Shown here: positions 46,963-53,451 of the stretch, piece after piece
Numbering within the stretch: the first letter of the stretch is position 1
Layout of the letters: each line of letters begins with the position of its first letter
DNA from: Catenulispora sp. MAP5-51
Lineage (GTDB): Bacteria > Actinomycetota > Actinomycetes > Streptomycetales > Catenulisporaceae
Reading direction: 5' to 3'
Assembly (NCBI RefSeq): GCF_041261205.1
Contig: NZ_JBGCCH010000003.1
Location: 558,001-622,000 of the forward strand
DNA: 64,000 nucleotides
Notes under the pieces: model-generated
The model's database searches: none
Told to the model about the DNA's origin: nothing
The model's input: only the letters and a program-made list of their open reading frames with translations
Made by a program: the position numbers and the translations under genes

Positions 46963-47028
46963 ATGCTCGCCAACCGCCGATTTTTCTATGGCTACGGACC
47001 AGGGTCCCTAGCCATCGTCGGCTGCTGA
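46963..47028 (+). CDS. Leader peptide with Phe-Phe-Tyr-Gly-Tyr (attenuator)
   Basis: A 21-codon frame: MLANRRFFYGYGPGSLAIVG plus Cys, stop TGA 47026-47028. Three consecutive aromatic codons (ttt ttc tat) and a fourth (tac) within five codons sit at 46981-46995, in the left arm of hairpin 1:2. The aromatic codons match the pathway of the next gene, chorismate mutase. No Shine-Dalgarno is visible; leaderless translation is proposed. An overlapping frame from ATG 46955 has no such enrichment. Confidence 0.72.
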   Translation: MLANRRFFYGYGPGSLAIVGC

Positions 47029-47085
47029 GCAGAACAAGCCAACGAGCGCCTCGGACCCCTTCCGGTCCGGGGCGCTCGCTTTTTG
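46976..47085 (+). promoter_or_regulatory. Ribosome-mediated transcription attenuator
   Basis: Three exclusive helices are visible. 1:2 pairs gccga (46976-46980) with tcggc (47018-47022), atggct (46988-46993) with agccat (47010-47015) and ggacc with ggtcc inside. 2:3 pairs 47002-47022 with 47038-47058 in one unbroken register (15 of 21 pairs, including gggtcc-ggaccc, tcgt-acga and ggc-gcc). 3:4 is the terminator 47043-47078 plus U-tract. A ribosome stalled at the Phe/Tyr codons covers arm 1, frees arm 2 and prevents termination. Confidence 0.75.
47043..47085 (+). terminator. Attenuator terminator before chorismate mutase
   Basis: A 15-bp stem (cgagcgcctcggacc with ggtccggggcgctcg, one T-G wobble) with a 6-nt loop, followed by a run of T (47080-47084). 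It is 56 bases upstream of the chorismate mutase ATG. Confidence 0.9.
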
Positions 47086-47140
47086 GCGGGGGCCGCCGGG
47101 CCGGTCGGAGCCCGGGTGCGAGCCCCGAGGAGCCCCGCCC

Positions 47141-47491
47141 ATGACTGCCAGCGCCAGCGCCACCGCCGAACCGACCTCCCCCGACGCCGCCTCCGACTCT
47201 GTCCCGCCCGGCTCTGTCCAGCCCGATTCTGTCTCGCCGGGCCAGCCGACCCCGGCCGGCGTCCGCACCGGCCGCGCCCAGATCGACGACCTGGACGCCC
47301 GGATCCTGGCCCTGATCACCGAACGCGTCAGCACCGCCGCCGACATCCAGGCCGCGCGCATCGCCGAGGGCGGCCGCCGCCTGGACCTCAAGCGCGAGAC
47401 GGAGATCATCGCCCGCTACCGGACCGCGCTGGGCCGTCCCGGCGTGACCGTCGCGATGGCGGTCCTGGAGCTGTGCCGGGGGCGCGTCTGA
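47141..47491 (+). CDS. Chorismate mutase (AroQ class)
   Basis: Converts chorismate to prephenate, the branch point to Phe and Tyr. The 116-residue protein has an unstructured Ser/Pro/Ala N-terminus of about 42 residues, with small direct repeats in the DNA. The all-helical AroQ domain then begins GRAQIDDLDARILALITERV, with the active-site Arg, Lys and Asp/Glu candidates RAQID, AARIAEGGRRLDLKRE. Its expression appears to be controlled by the aromatic leader attenuator just upstream. Confidence 0.9.
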   Translation: MTASASATAEPTSPDAASDSVPPGSVQPDSVSPGQPTPAGVRTGRAQIDDLDARILALITERVSTAADIQAARIAEGGRRLDLKRETEIIARYRTALGRPGVTVAMAVLELCRGRV

Positions 47492-47772
47492 GGCATGTGA
47501 GGCCTGTCCGAGCCGCCGCGGGGTGCCTGCCGGTCACCTCCCGGGCGCTTTCCCCCAGACCCCCACGAACCTCGCGCGCGGGCCTTGCACGAACCTTGCT
47601 CGCGGGCCGTAACCGCCGGGTCCCCGGCTCGTTGAACCGCTCGAATCACCGGTGCGGATCGCGGAGCCCGGTCGGCGCTCCACGCTCATGCGCCCGGCCG
47701 GTGAAGGCGATGTGGGACACCTCGCCGGTGCCAGTGGTCCAACCGCAGGGGACAGCGGGCCGGCCACCAGGG
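47492..47772. other. Intergenic region after chorismate mutase
   Basis: Between the convergent chorismate mutase and DUF6918-like genes I see no credible gene. A 21-base imperfect direct repeat (cacgaacctcgcgcg..., at 47564-47584 and 47588-47608) and the terminator at 47773 are the only structures. Confidence 0.5.
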
Positions 47773-47815
47773 AAAAAGCGGCGGCTGCCCCGGGGACGCC
47801 CGGGACAGCCGCCGC
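47773..47815 (-). terminator. Intrinsic terminator of the DUF6918-like gene
   Basis: A 17-nt arm pair (47778-47794 with 47799-47815, one mismatch) reads on the minus strand as a strong hairpin followed by TTTTT (47777-47773). It lies 12 bases past the stop. Confidence 0.88.
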
Positions 47816-47827
47816 GGCACCGCACAA

Positions 47828-48262
47828 TCAGGCGGTGTACTTCTCGACGATCTTGCCCAGCTTCGGCAGCGCCTTCTCGATGTTGTCCTGCCCCTTGGGC
47901 CGAACCTGCTCGTAGGCCTTGCGCAGCGTGGCACGGTCGGACTGAGCAGCCCGCTCGTCCGTCACCCCGAGCAGCGCGTTCGACACCTCCGGCCCCCTCC
48001 CGGCCAGGTAGTCGCCGAACGAACCGCCACCGGCGGAAACGAAGTCCGCGTGGAACGGCTCCAGCCGCGCCACGAAGTCGTCGACCAGAGTGTCCACGGC
48101 ATCCGGCACGATGTCGGACTTGAACGCGGTGACGACCTTGTAAGCGCCCTTCACCATCAGCCCCGAGTCCTTGACCTGCTCTTCGACCAGCTGCGCGCAG
48201 TCATTGACGACCTGCGGCCGGTTGGTCGGATTGAGGAGGCTCTCCTGCAGAGTCTGTCCCAT
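47828..48262 (-). CDS. DUF6918-like protein of unknown function
   Basis: A 144-residue mostly helical soluble protein. The pattern LQESLLNPTNRPQVVNDCAQLV at the start, IVPDAVDTLVDDFV in the middle and a closing helix with KALPKLGKIVEKYTA resembles a family I know as DUF6918. It has no catalytic motif and no signal. It has its own terminator and an upstream 241-base region rich in C on the plus strand. Confidence 0.78.
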   Translation of the reverse strand: MGQTLQESLLNPTNRPQVVNDCAQLVEEQVKDSGLMVKGAYKVVTAFKSDIVPDAVDTLVDDFVARLEPFHADFVSAGGGSFGDYLAGRGPEVSNALLGVTDERAAQSDRATLRKAYEQVRPKGQDNIEKALPKLGKIVEKYTA

Positions 48263-48503
48263 TGTTTATGTCCTCGAACGCGGTAGAGGGTAGACCGCAC
48301 CGGACCGGACACACAGCCCGGGGCCCGACATACGGCCGAGTAGTGAGCGCTTAGGTTACCGTAACCAGCCCGGCCGCCAAGACGCCTTCCACCACCTCGC
48401 CCTCAGACATCTGACAGCACCACCCCGCCCAGGCATAGCAACAGAAATTCCCACCAGAACACCCCCAAGCCCTCCACCCCACCCCCACGCCCCGCCCTAA
48501 GGT

Positions 48504-48989
48504 GTGAAGGTGAGCAACCCCCACACCCCACCACCCCTCACCGAAGCCGAAGCCGCCAAAATCCTGGCCGAAAACTTCGCCCCCTGGATCCAAACCCTCA
48601 ACCTCACCGTCGAGAAAACAACCCCCACCACAACAACCCTCCGCCTCCCCTGGAACAAAGCCCTAGCCCGCGAAGGCGGCACCCTCTGCGGCCAAGCCCT
48701 CATGGCAGCGGCAGACACAGCAACAGTCATCGCCATCAGCGCAGCCCGAGGCACCTTCTGCCCCATGACCACGGTCCAGCAGAACACGACCTTCCAACGC
48801 CCAATCAAGGACGCAGACGTCCTGATCACGGCCCAGGTCACAAAGCTCGGCCGCAGCCTGGCCTTCGCAGACATCACAATGACGGCGGCAGCGAAGGAGG
48901 CGGGAGCGGGAACGACCGCGGAGCCGACGGGCGCACCCCCAGCCCCACCAGCAGCACACGCCACAACCGTCTACGCACTCCTCACCTGA
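48504..48989 (+). CDS. PaaI-like hotdog-fold thioesterase
   Basis: A 161-residue hotdog protein, likely an acyl-CoA thioesterase. The fold's central helix EGGTLCGQALMAAADTATVI is near 56-75 and the family's Asp/Glu-bearing loop is followed by TVQQNTTFQRPIKDADVLI. The C-terminal ~30 residues are Ala/Pro-rich. GTG 48504 or GTG 48510 is the start. Codons here favour A- and C-ending forms and the coding strand is very poor in G, unlike neighbours. It is the last chromosomal gene before the tRNA and the conjugative element. Confidence 0.82.
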   Translation: MKVSNPHTPPPLTEAEAAKILAENFAPWIQTLNLTVEKTTPTTTTLRLPWNKALAREGGTLCGQALMAAADTATVIAISAARGTFCPMTTVQQNTTFQRPIKDADVLITAQVTKLGRSLAFADITMTAAAKEAGAGTTAEPTGAPPAPPAAHATTVYALLT

Positions 48990-49054
48990 CACCCCAGCCC
49001 CGCCGCACCCACCGAAACAATGGCGCAACCCCCACCGCGGACCTGATATCGTTT

Positions 49055-50989
49055 CTACGTCCCGAGCCCCCGTAGCTCAGGGGATAGAGCACCGCCCTCC
49101 GGAGGCGGGTGCGTAGGTTCGAATCCTACCGGGGGCACGCTGCAGACCGGCCCGGTTGAATCTTCAACTAAGCCGGTCGTTTCTTTTCCCGAACTGATGC
49201 GGATTGCCTGGTCAGCCAGGTTCCGAGCGATCCCCAGAGCCTCGAAGAACACCGTCGCGCTGACCTTGACGCTCCTGGTCTCGAAGTCGTAGTGGATCTC
49301 CAGGCGGAAGACGTCGTAGAGCCGCCGTTGTAGTTCTTCCGGCAGTTTCGAGACGTCGATCTCCCCGAACGGGAGGGTGTCGAGTAGGTTGGGGTTCTCT
49401 TGCTCCGAGACCGTCTTTTCGACGGCCTTGAGTTGTTCCTGGAGTGCACGTTTCTCCGCCCTGACCTCGGCGATGCGGGACTGGATGTCCCGAACGAACT
49501 CGTCGTCGACTTCGTCGGCGATCTCCAGAGACCGCATCAGCTTTCGGCGACGATTCTCCCGATCTGAGATCTGCTGTTGGATAGCGGTGAGGCGCGCGGC
49601 TCGCTCGGTCTGGGCTGTGGACTCGCCGGCGCCGAGGGCTTCCGCGGCGAGGAGGAAACGGTCCGAACCTAGGATCCGCAGCGCGAAGAACTTGCTGACG
49701 ATCGATTGGAGCGCGTCCTCCCGGATCAGAGCCACAGATCGGTGGGGTGCGTCGACGCGGCTCTTCTTTGGTGCGCAGGCGTAGTAGTGCGTAGTTCGCC
49801 GCACTCGGCCGTTCATGCGAAGCCCACACTTGGAGCACCACACAAAAGATCGAAACGGGTAGACCTGTGTGGCGTGGGGAAGCGCGCTGTTGGCTCCAGG
49901 CGCTTCTCTGACTCGTTCCCGGCGTTGTGCTGCGCCGACCGACCGAAGGTACGTATCGACCGAAACGATTGCCGGATGGGTCGGCTCCGGGGACCACACC
50001 CAGTCCGAGGCTGCGTTGACCCGCCCTCCTGATTTCGTCGCACGCCGATTCCAGACCATGTAGCCGGTGTACTTCGGGTTGTGAAGGATGTCGCGGACCG
50101 CGGACGAGGTCCAGTAGCCCTTTGCGCGGGCCGGATCCGGCGGAACAGGTGGCGGGTTGAGCGTGAGATCGCTATTGAGCTGTTCGGCGATGACCTCGTA
50201 CCCCATGGCCAGCGTGACGCGCCATTGGTAGATCTTTGCGACGATGGGAGCGCGCACGCGGTCGAGGGCGAGCCGGGTCTTGGTCTTGCCCTCCGCTCGC
50301 CTGGCGGGCACTGGATGCGGGATCCGCTCTGCGCGGTAGCCATAGGGCGGGATGCCGACGTTGAATCCCTGCTCGGTGTGCTGTTCGAAGCCGCCCCAGG
50401 CCTTCTCGAGCATGTCCAGCACGTACCACTCGGCGACGCCTTGTTTTACGCGGCGTGTGAGGATCTGTGTCGCTTTGTTCCCCCGGCGGCCGGTGAGGAT
50501 GATCGGCTCGTCAGCGGCCAGCAAGACAATGCCGGCACGCTCCAAGCGATGCTCGATCAAAGTGCCGTAGTAGGTCCGCCGTGCGATGCGATCGATCGAC
50601 TCGCAGATCACCCCGTCGAACTGGGCGTTGCCGGACTCGGCCGCTTCCAGGAGGTCGGCGATTCCCCCGTCGCGGCGGACTGGGATGTCGAATGCCTCGT
50701 GCGCGCGGGAGCGACCGCGAAGCGCCAGGTCTTTGCGGCCTGATTCGATGTCGTAGTAGTGCGCGACGATCACGACACCGTCAGGCAGTGCGTTCTCGCA
50801 GGTCCGGAGTTGGCGGGGGATGGAGATGGTCGGATCCTGCTGATCCTCGGTCGAGGTTCGCGCCAACAGGGCCAGCCGAAGGGGTCCGGTGTCGGGCTTG
50901 CCGTTCGACCTTGACCGAGCCGGTCTCAGGCCGGCGGTTGCTTCAGACGGATGCGGAAATCGTCCGGGCGAGTTTGGGTTGCCACCCAT
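49055..50989 (-). CDS. Large serine recombinase (element integrase)
   Basis: A 644-residue site-specific recombinase. ATG 50989 has a strong AGGAGGTG ribosome site; the frame is open further upstream but covers other genes. The N-terminal resolvase domain starts LRLALLARTSTEDQQDP (catalytic Ser in RTSTEDQ), and VICESIDRIARR is near 125. The recombinase domain (GIPPYGYRAERI to WNRRATKSGGR) follows, then a zinc ribbon WCSKCGLRM...YYACAP, then a coiled coil of about 100 residues. The final ~27 residues are encoded by the antisense of the entire tRNA-Arg gene (PPVGFEPTHPPPEGGALSPE) and end at TAG 49055. In the excised circle the C-terminus would differ. Confidence 0.93.
   Translation of the reverse strand: MGGNPNSPGRFPHPSEATAGLRPARSRSNGKPDTGPLRLALLARTSTEDQQDPTISIPRQLRTCENALPDGVVIVAHYYDIESGRKDLALRGRSRAHEAFDIPVRRDGGIADLLEAAESGNAQFDGVICESIDRIARRTYYGTLIEHRLERAGIVLLAADEPIILTGRRGNKATQILTRRVKQGVAEWYVLDMLEKAWGGFEQHTEQGFNVGIPPYGYRAERIPHPVPARRAEGKTKTRLALDRVRAPIVAKIYQWRVTLAMGYEVIAEQLNSDLTLNPPPVPPDPARAKGYWTSSAVRDILHNPKYTGYMVWNRRATKSGGRVNAASDWVWSPEPTHPAIVSVDTYLRSVGAAQRRERVREAPGANSALPHATQVYPFRSFVWCSKCGLRMNGRVRRTTHYYACAPKKSRVDAPHRSVALIREDALQSIVSKFFALRILGSDRFLLAAEALGAGESTAQTERAARLTAIQQQISDRENRRRKLMRSLEIADEVDDEFVRDIQSRIAEVRAEKRALQEQLKAVEKTVSEQENPNLLDTLPFGEIDVSKLPEELQRRLYDVFRLEIHYDFETRSVKVSATVFFEALGIARNLADQAIRISSGKETTGLVEDSTGPVCSVPPVGFEPTHPPPEGGALSPELRGLGT
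49066..49137 (+). tRNA. tRNA-Arg (anticodon CCG), element attachment site
   Basis: A 72-base cloverleaf: acceptor gcccccg/cgggggc, D arm gctc/gagc, anticodon stem ccgcc/ggcgg with loop ctccgga (anticodon CCG), T stem gtagg/cctac with loop ttcgaat, and discriminator A. CCA is not encoded. It is complete and functional-looking although the integrase gene runs through it on the other strand. Its 3' part is the likely attachment core. Confidence 0.95.
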
Positions 50990-51123
50990 CGAGCCACCTC
51001 CTGAACAATGCGGATCTGCTGGGCTCGAAGCGAGTCCGCAGCTTCTCCTGTCTCGCTCTTGACCTCGTAATAGACGACTGGGTCGTCTGCTCGGGAAAAG
51101 TTGGATCGATCGTAAGGCGGCAT
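50926..51123 (-). CDS. Small protein between methyltransferase and integrase
   Basis: A 65-residue acidic/Arg protein beginning MPPYDRSNFSRADDPVVYYE, with one amphipathic helix (SLRAQQIRIVQEVARWVA). Its ATG 51123 overlaps the methyltransferase stop (ATGA) and its 3' end overlaps the integrase start by 64 bases, so all three genes are translated as a unit. It could be an integrase accessory such as a directionality factor. No HTH is obvious. Confidence 0.7.
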   Translation of the reverse strand: MPPYDRSNFSRADDPVVYYEVKSETGEAADSLRAQQIRIVQEVARWVATQTRPDDFRIRLKQPPA

Positions 51124-51773
51124 CAGGCGCGCGGGTCCTCGCATGCCCCTGCTTTTCCACTTGCGGGTACTGAATCGCAGATTTTGTAAACAGAGAATGG
51201 CGCTTCAGCAGTGGATGTGGTAGTGACAGCAGCGAACCCCGCACCAAGGGCTGATTCGTGGGCCATTTCATCGAGGTCGAATCGGCGGCCGTCGTGCCTG
51301 ACCGGCACGGTGATGACGACGAGGTGTCCACCAGGCCGCAGCAGCTCGCGGCACTGCCTGAAGACAACCGTGAATCCGGTGGCCAGATCGTCGAGGTCTC
51401 CGCACACCGTCTCCGGATCGTTGACGGAACGGGCTGTGCCATTCTGAGGCGAGGCGATCACTAGCGCTACACGGCCTTTGACATCGGGGCCGACCAGCTG
51501 GCTGACCTTGAACGGGTCGCCATGGACAGCGACCGCGTACCCGCGGCTCATTGAGCTACCCGTCGCTGCTTCGATCCGCCGCTGCGCCATCTCAGCCCAG
51601 TACTTCTGGTGCTCGACGCCGATCGCCAACCGGTCAGCCTCGATGGCTGCCACCAAAGTGTAGCCAGCGCCGCACATCGGGTCGATGATCAGATCGCCGG
51701 GACCTGTGAAATCGGCGATCGCACGGTGCGCGTACTCGTGTAGAGACCAGGGGGAGCGGCGGTTGTGGGCCAT
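51123..51773 (-). CDS. DNA methyltransferase-like protein with an altered catalytic motif
   Basis: A 216-residue SAM-dependent methyltransferase fold related to N4/N6 DNA methylases. SAM motif I is DLIIDPMCGAGYT near 25-37, and the N-terminal HEYAHRAIADFTGPGD is typical of this group. Motif IV, normally (D/N/S)PP(Y/W), reads ASPQNG, so catalysis is doubtful. The start is ATG 51773 with AAGGAGG upstream; the longer reading to 52055 crosses the promoter region. It is common cargo next to integrases in actinomycete elements. The three-gene unit methylase, small gene, integrase is transcribed leftwards. Confidence 0.82.
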   Translation of the reverse strand: MAHNRRSPWSLHEYAHRAIADFTGPGDLIIDPMCGAGYTLVAAIEADRLAIGVEHQKYWAEMAQRRIEAATGSSMSRGYAVAVHGDPFKVSQLVGPDVKGRVALVIASPQNGTARSVNDPETVCGDLDDLATGFTVVFRQCRELLRPGGHLVVITVPVRHDGRRFDLDEMAHESALGAGFAAVTTTSTAEAPFSVYKICDSVPASGKAGACEDPRA

Positions 51774-52214
51774 CACGTGGTGCCTCCTTGATGGGCGGTC
51801 TGTTCGGGACTCGCCAAAGAAGGCCTGGTAGACGGCGTGAAACTGTCTGCAGGAGCGACCGGTTTCACTCGTATGGCGGCAGGAGCCGGCGTGAAACGGA
51901 CGTGAAATCGGGACGGATTGCACGGGCGTCGGCTGACGTCGATGTCCGCTGGTTGGAGGCATCGGAGTGAACTTGTACGCCTTCCGGTTCACCCTTGGTC
52001 TGAGAAGGGCCGAGGGCGGCGTGGTGTGAAAAGCGCTGCTGGGGTTCCGAGACAAGGCGACGGTGCCATGGGACTCCTGATGTGAAACGAATCGAAAATC
52101 GGCTCTCGATTTACAGCCTGCGCGGCTGTATTCGATGGCTGATTGATGGGCTTTTCATGACCCGGGTCGTAGCTGGAATAGCAATCGCTACTCCACGACC
52201 TGGAGGTCATCGAA
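51774..52214. promoter_or_regulatory. Divergent regulatory region of the element
   Basis: A 441-base gene-free region between the leftward integrase unit and the rightward transfer operon. It holds six GTGAAA motifs: at 51837, 51863 (inverted), 51891, 51902, 52026 and 52082. It also has a 7-bp hairpin tacagcc/ggctgta at 52112-52130, a perfect palindrome gacccgggtc at 52159-52168 and gacct-gg-aggtc at 52197-52208, which overlaps the ribosome site of the next gene. Confidence 0.6.
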
Positions 52215-53030
52215 ATGGTAAACAGCTCGGTCTTCGCTTCGATCACGCGTGACTTCAACACATTGGCAGAAGGGCCTACCTGCTTGATCGGAGGTTCTTC
52301 CAAGGCGATGCGACCGCTGCCTTTGACCGAGACCAAGGCGCTGGTTCTGGCACGGACGACTTCACCGGAATTGCGTGACCAGCTGTGGTCGGCGATGGTC
52401 ATTGCATCGCGGACTGAGGGCGACGAATGGAAGACGGTGGCCGTCGCCATGGCACTGCCAGGCCTGGCCAATCTCACTCGGCAGGTCGTCCGCGACTACG
52501 CGGAGACGGACTACGAGGACGTGTGTGCGGAGGTCGTCGCGGCCTTCCTCGGAGCGCTTCGAAGTGTCGACATCGATCGGCCCGCGATCCTGACCCGGAT
52601 GTACTGGGCTACCTACCGGGCAGTGCGGCGGTCCGCCTATGCCGAGGTGTTGGCGACGAAGGCCAGCGCAGCTGCGGCCGCAGCAGCAGAAGTTGCCCAC
52701 GCGGGCGGTCACCCGGACTTCGTTCTGGCCCGACTCATCGCAGACTCTGTGATCACCGAATCCGAGGCGGATCTGATCTCGGCAGTCCGTCTGGACCGAC
52801 GTTCGCTCGGGGATGTTGCTGAGCCGTTGGGGATCAGCGCGAACGCGGTCATGCTCCGACTGCGGAAGGCCGAAATGCGCGTCGCGGCGCACCTGACAGG
52901 CACCGGGACTGGCTCCCGTCGGGCCTTCAAGCGGGGCCGAAAGGGTGAAGTCGGAATCGGGTCGGACAGTTCTGGCCCTCGGAACAGGACTTCTGTCGTC
53001 GAGGAACCGCCCGGGGACCTCGCCGCCTAG
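52215..53030 (+). CDS. Sigma-factor-like regulator at the head of the transfer operon
   Basis: A 271-residue protein. The middle (residues 90-150) is helical, with YEDVCAEVVAAFLGALRSVD resembling sigma region 2. Residues 190-225 are a region 4-like HTH (DRRSLGDVAEPLGISANAVMLRLRKAEM, core ISANAVMLRLRK). The C-terminal 45 residues are a basic, disordered tail. GGAGG is 8 bases before ATG 52215. I take it as a sigma-like or HTH regulator controlling transfer genes; its sigma function is not proven. The pilin gene follows after 26 bases. Confidence 0.72.
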   Translation: MVNSSVFASITRDFNTLAEGPTCLIGGSSKAMRPLPLTETKALVLARTTSPELRDQLWSAMVIASRTEGDEWKTVAVAMALPGLANLTRQVVRDYAETDYEDVCAEVVAAFLGALRSVDIDRPAILTRMYWATYRAVRRSAYAEVLATKASAAAAAAAEVAHAGGHPDFVLARLIADSVITESEADLISAVRLDRRSLGDVAEPLGISANAVMLRLRKAEMRVAAHLTGTGTGSRRAFKRGRKGEVGIGSDSSGPRNRTSVVEEPPGDLAA

Positions 53031-53056
53031 CGCGGATCCGACGAAGGACGATCTCC

Positions 53057-53446
53057 ATGACTCTGACTCCCCAGACCCGTCCGCGCCACCGCCGCCGCCC
53101 CAGCGCAGTTCACCATCGCCGCCGCGCTGTGCTGCTGCTCGTCATCTCGGCGGTACTGATGATCTTCGCGTGCACGCGGGCTCCGGCAACGACCGTCTCA
53201 TACGAAGCGGCCGCAACGCTTCCCCAGGTCGTCGGCAACATCACTACGTGGGTCGTCGGGATCCTCGCCGCGGTGGCGACCATGTTCGTCACGATCGGCG
53301 GTCTCCGCTACGTGCTGGCCGGCGGTGACCCCAGCGAGGTCGAGAAGGCCAAGCGGGCGCTGAAGTCGGCGACTTTCGGCTACGGGCTCGCGATGCTGGC
53401 ACCAACGCTGGTGACTGTGCTGCAAGGTCTCGTCGGGGCCCGCTGA
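53057..53446 (+). CDS. VirB2/TrbC-type T4SS pilin-like protein
   Basis: A 129-residue protein. The Arg/His-rich N-terminus and a first hydrophobic segment (about 26-42) look like a long signal. Two more membrane helices follow, about 57-82 and 105-125. Between them GGLRYVLAGGDPSEVEKAKRAL is a hallmark of the T4SS pilin family (PF18895-like). The predicted product is the conjugative pilus/channel subunit. A GAAGGACG ribosome site precedes ATG 53057. Gap to the next gene: 5 bases. Confidence 0.88.
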   Translation: MTLTPQTRPRHRRRPSAVHHRRRAVLLLVISAVLMIFACTRAPATTVSYEAAATLPQVVGNITTWVVGILAAVATMFVTIGGLRYVLAGGDPSEVEKAKRALKSATFGYGLAMLAPTLVTVLQGLVGAR

Positions 53447-53451
53447 CCGGC

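Noticed and set aside
46955-47011. Alternative leader frame from ATG 46955
   Set aside because: It encodes no aromatic cluster (only one Phe) and ends before the switch; the ATG 46963 frame fits the helices and the pathway.
47652-47915. An 87-codon plus-strand frame after chorismate mutase
   Set aside because: It crosses the terminator and the 3' end of the DUF6918-like gene in antisense, and has no ribosome site.
49066-49137. Conserved 'GFEPTHPPPEGGALSPE' peptide as a protein domain
   Set aside because: It is the antisense translation of a tRNA gene, a known artefact motif; here it matters only as the chromosome-encoded end of the integrase.
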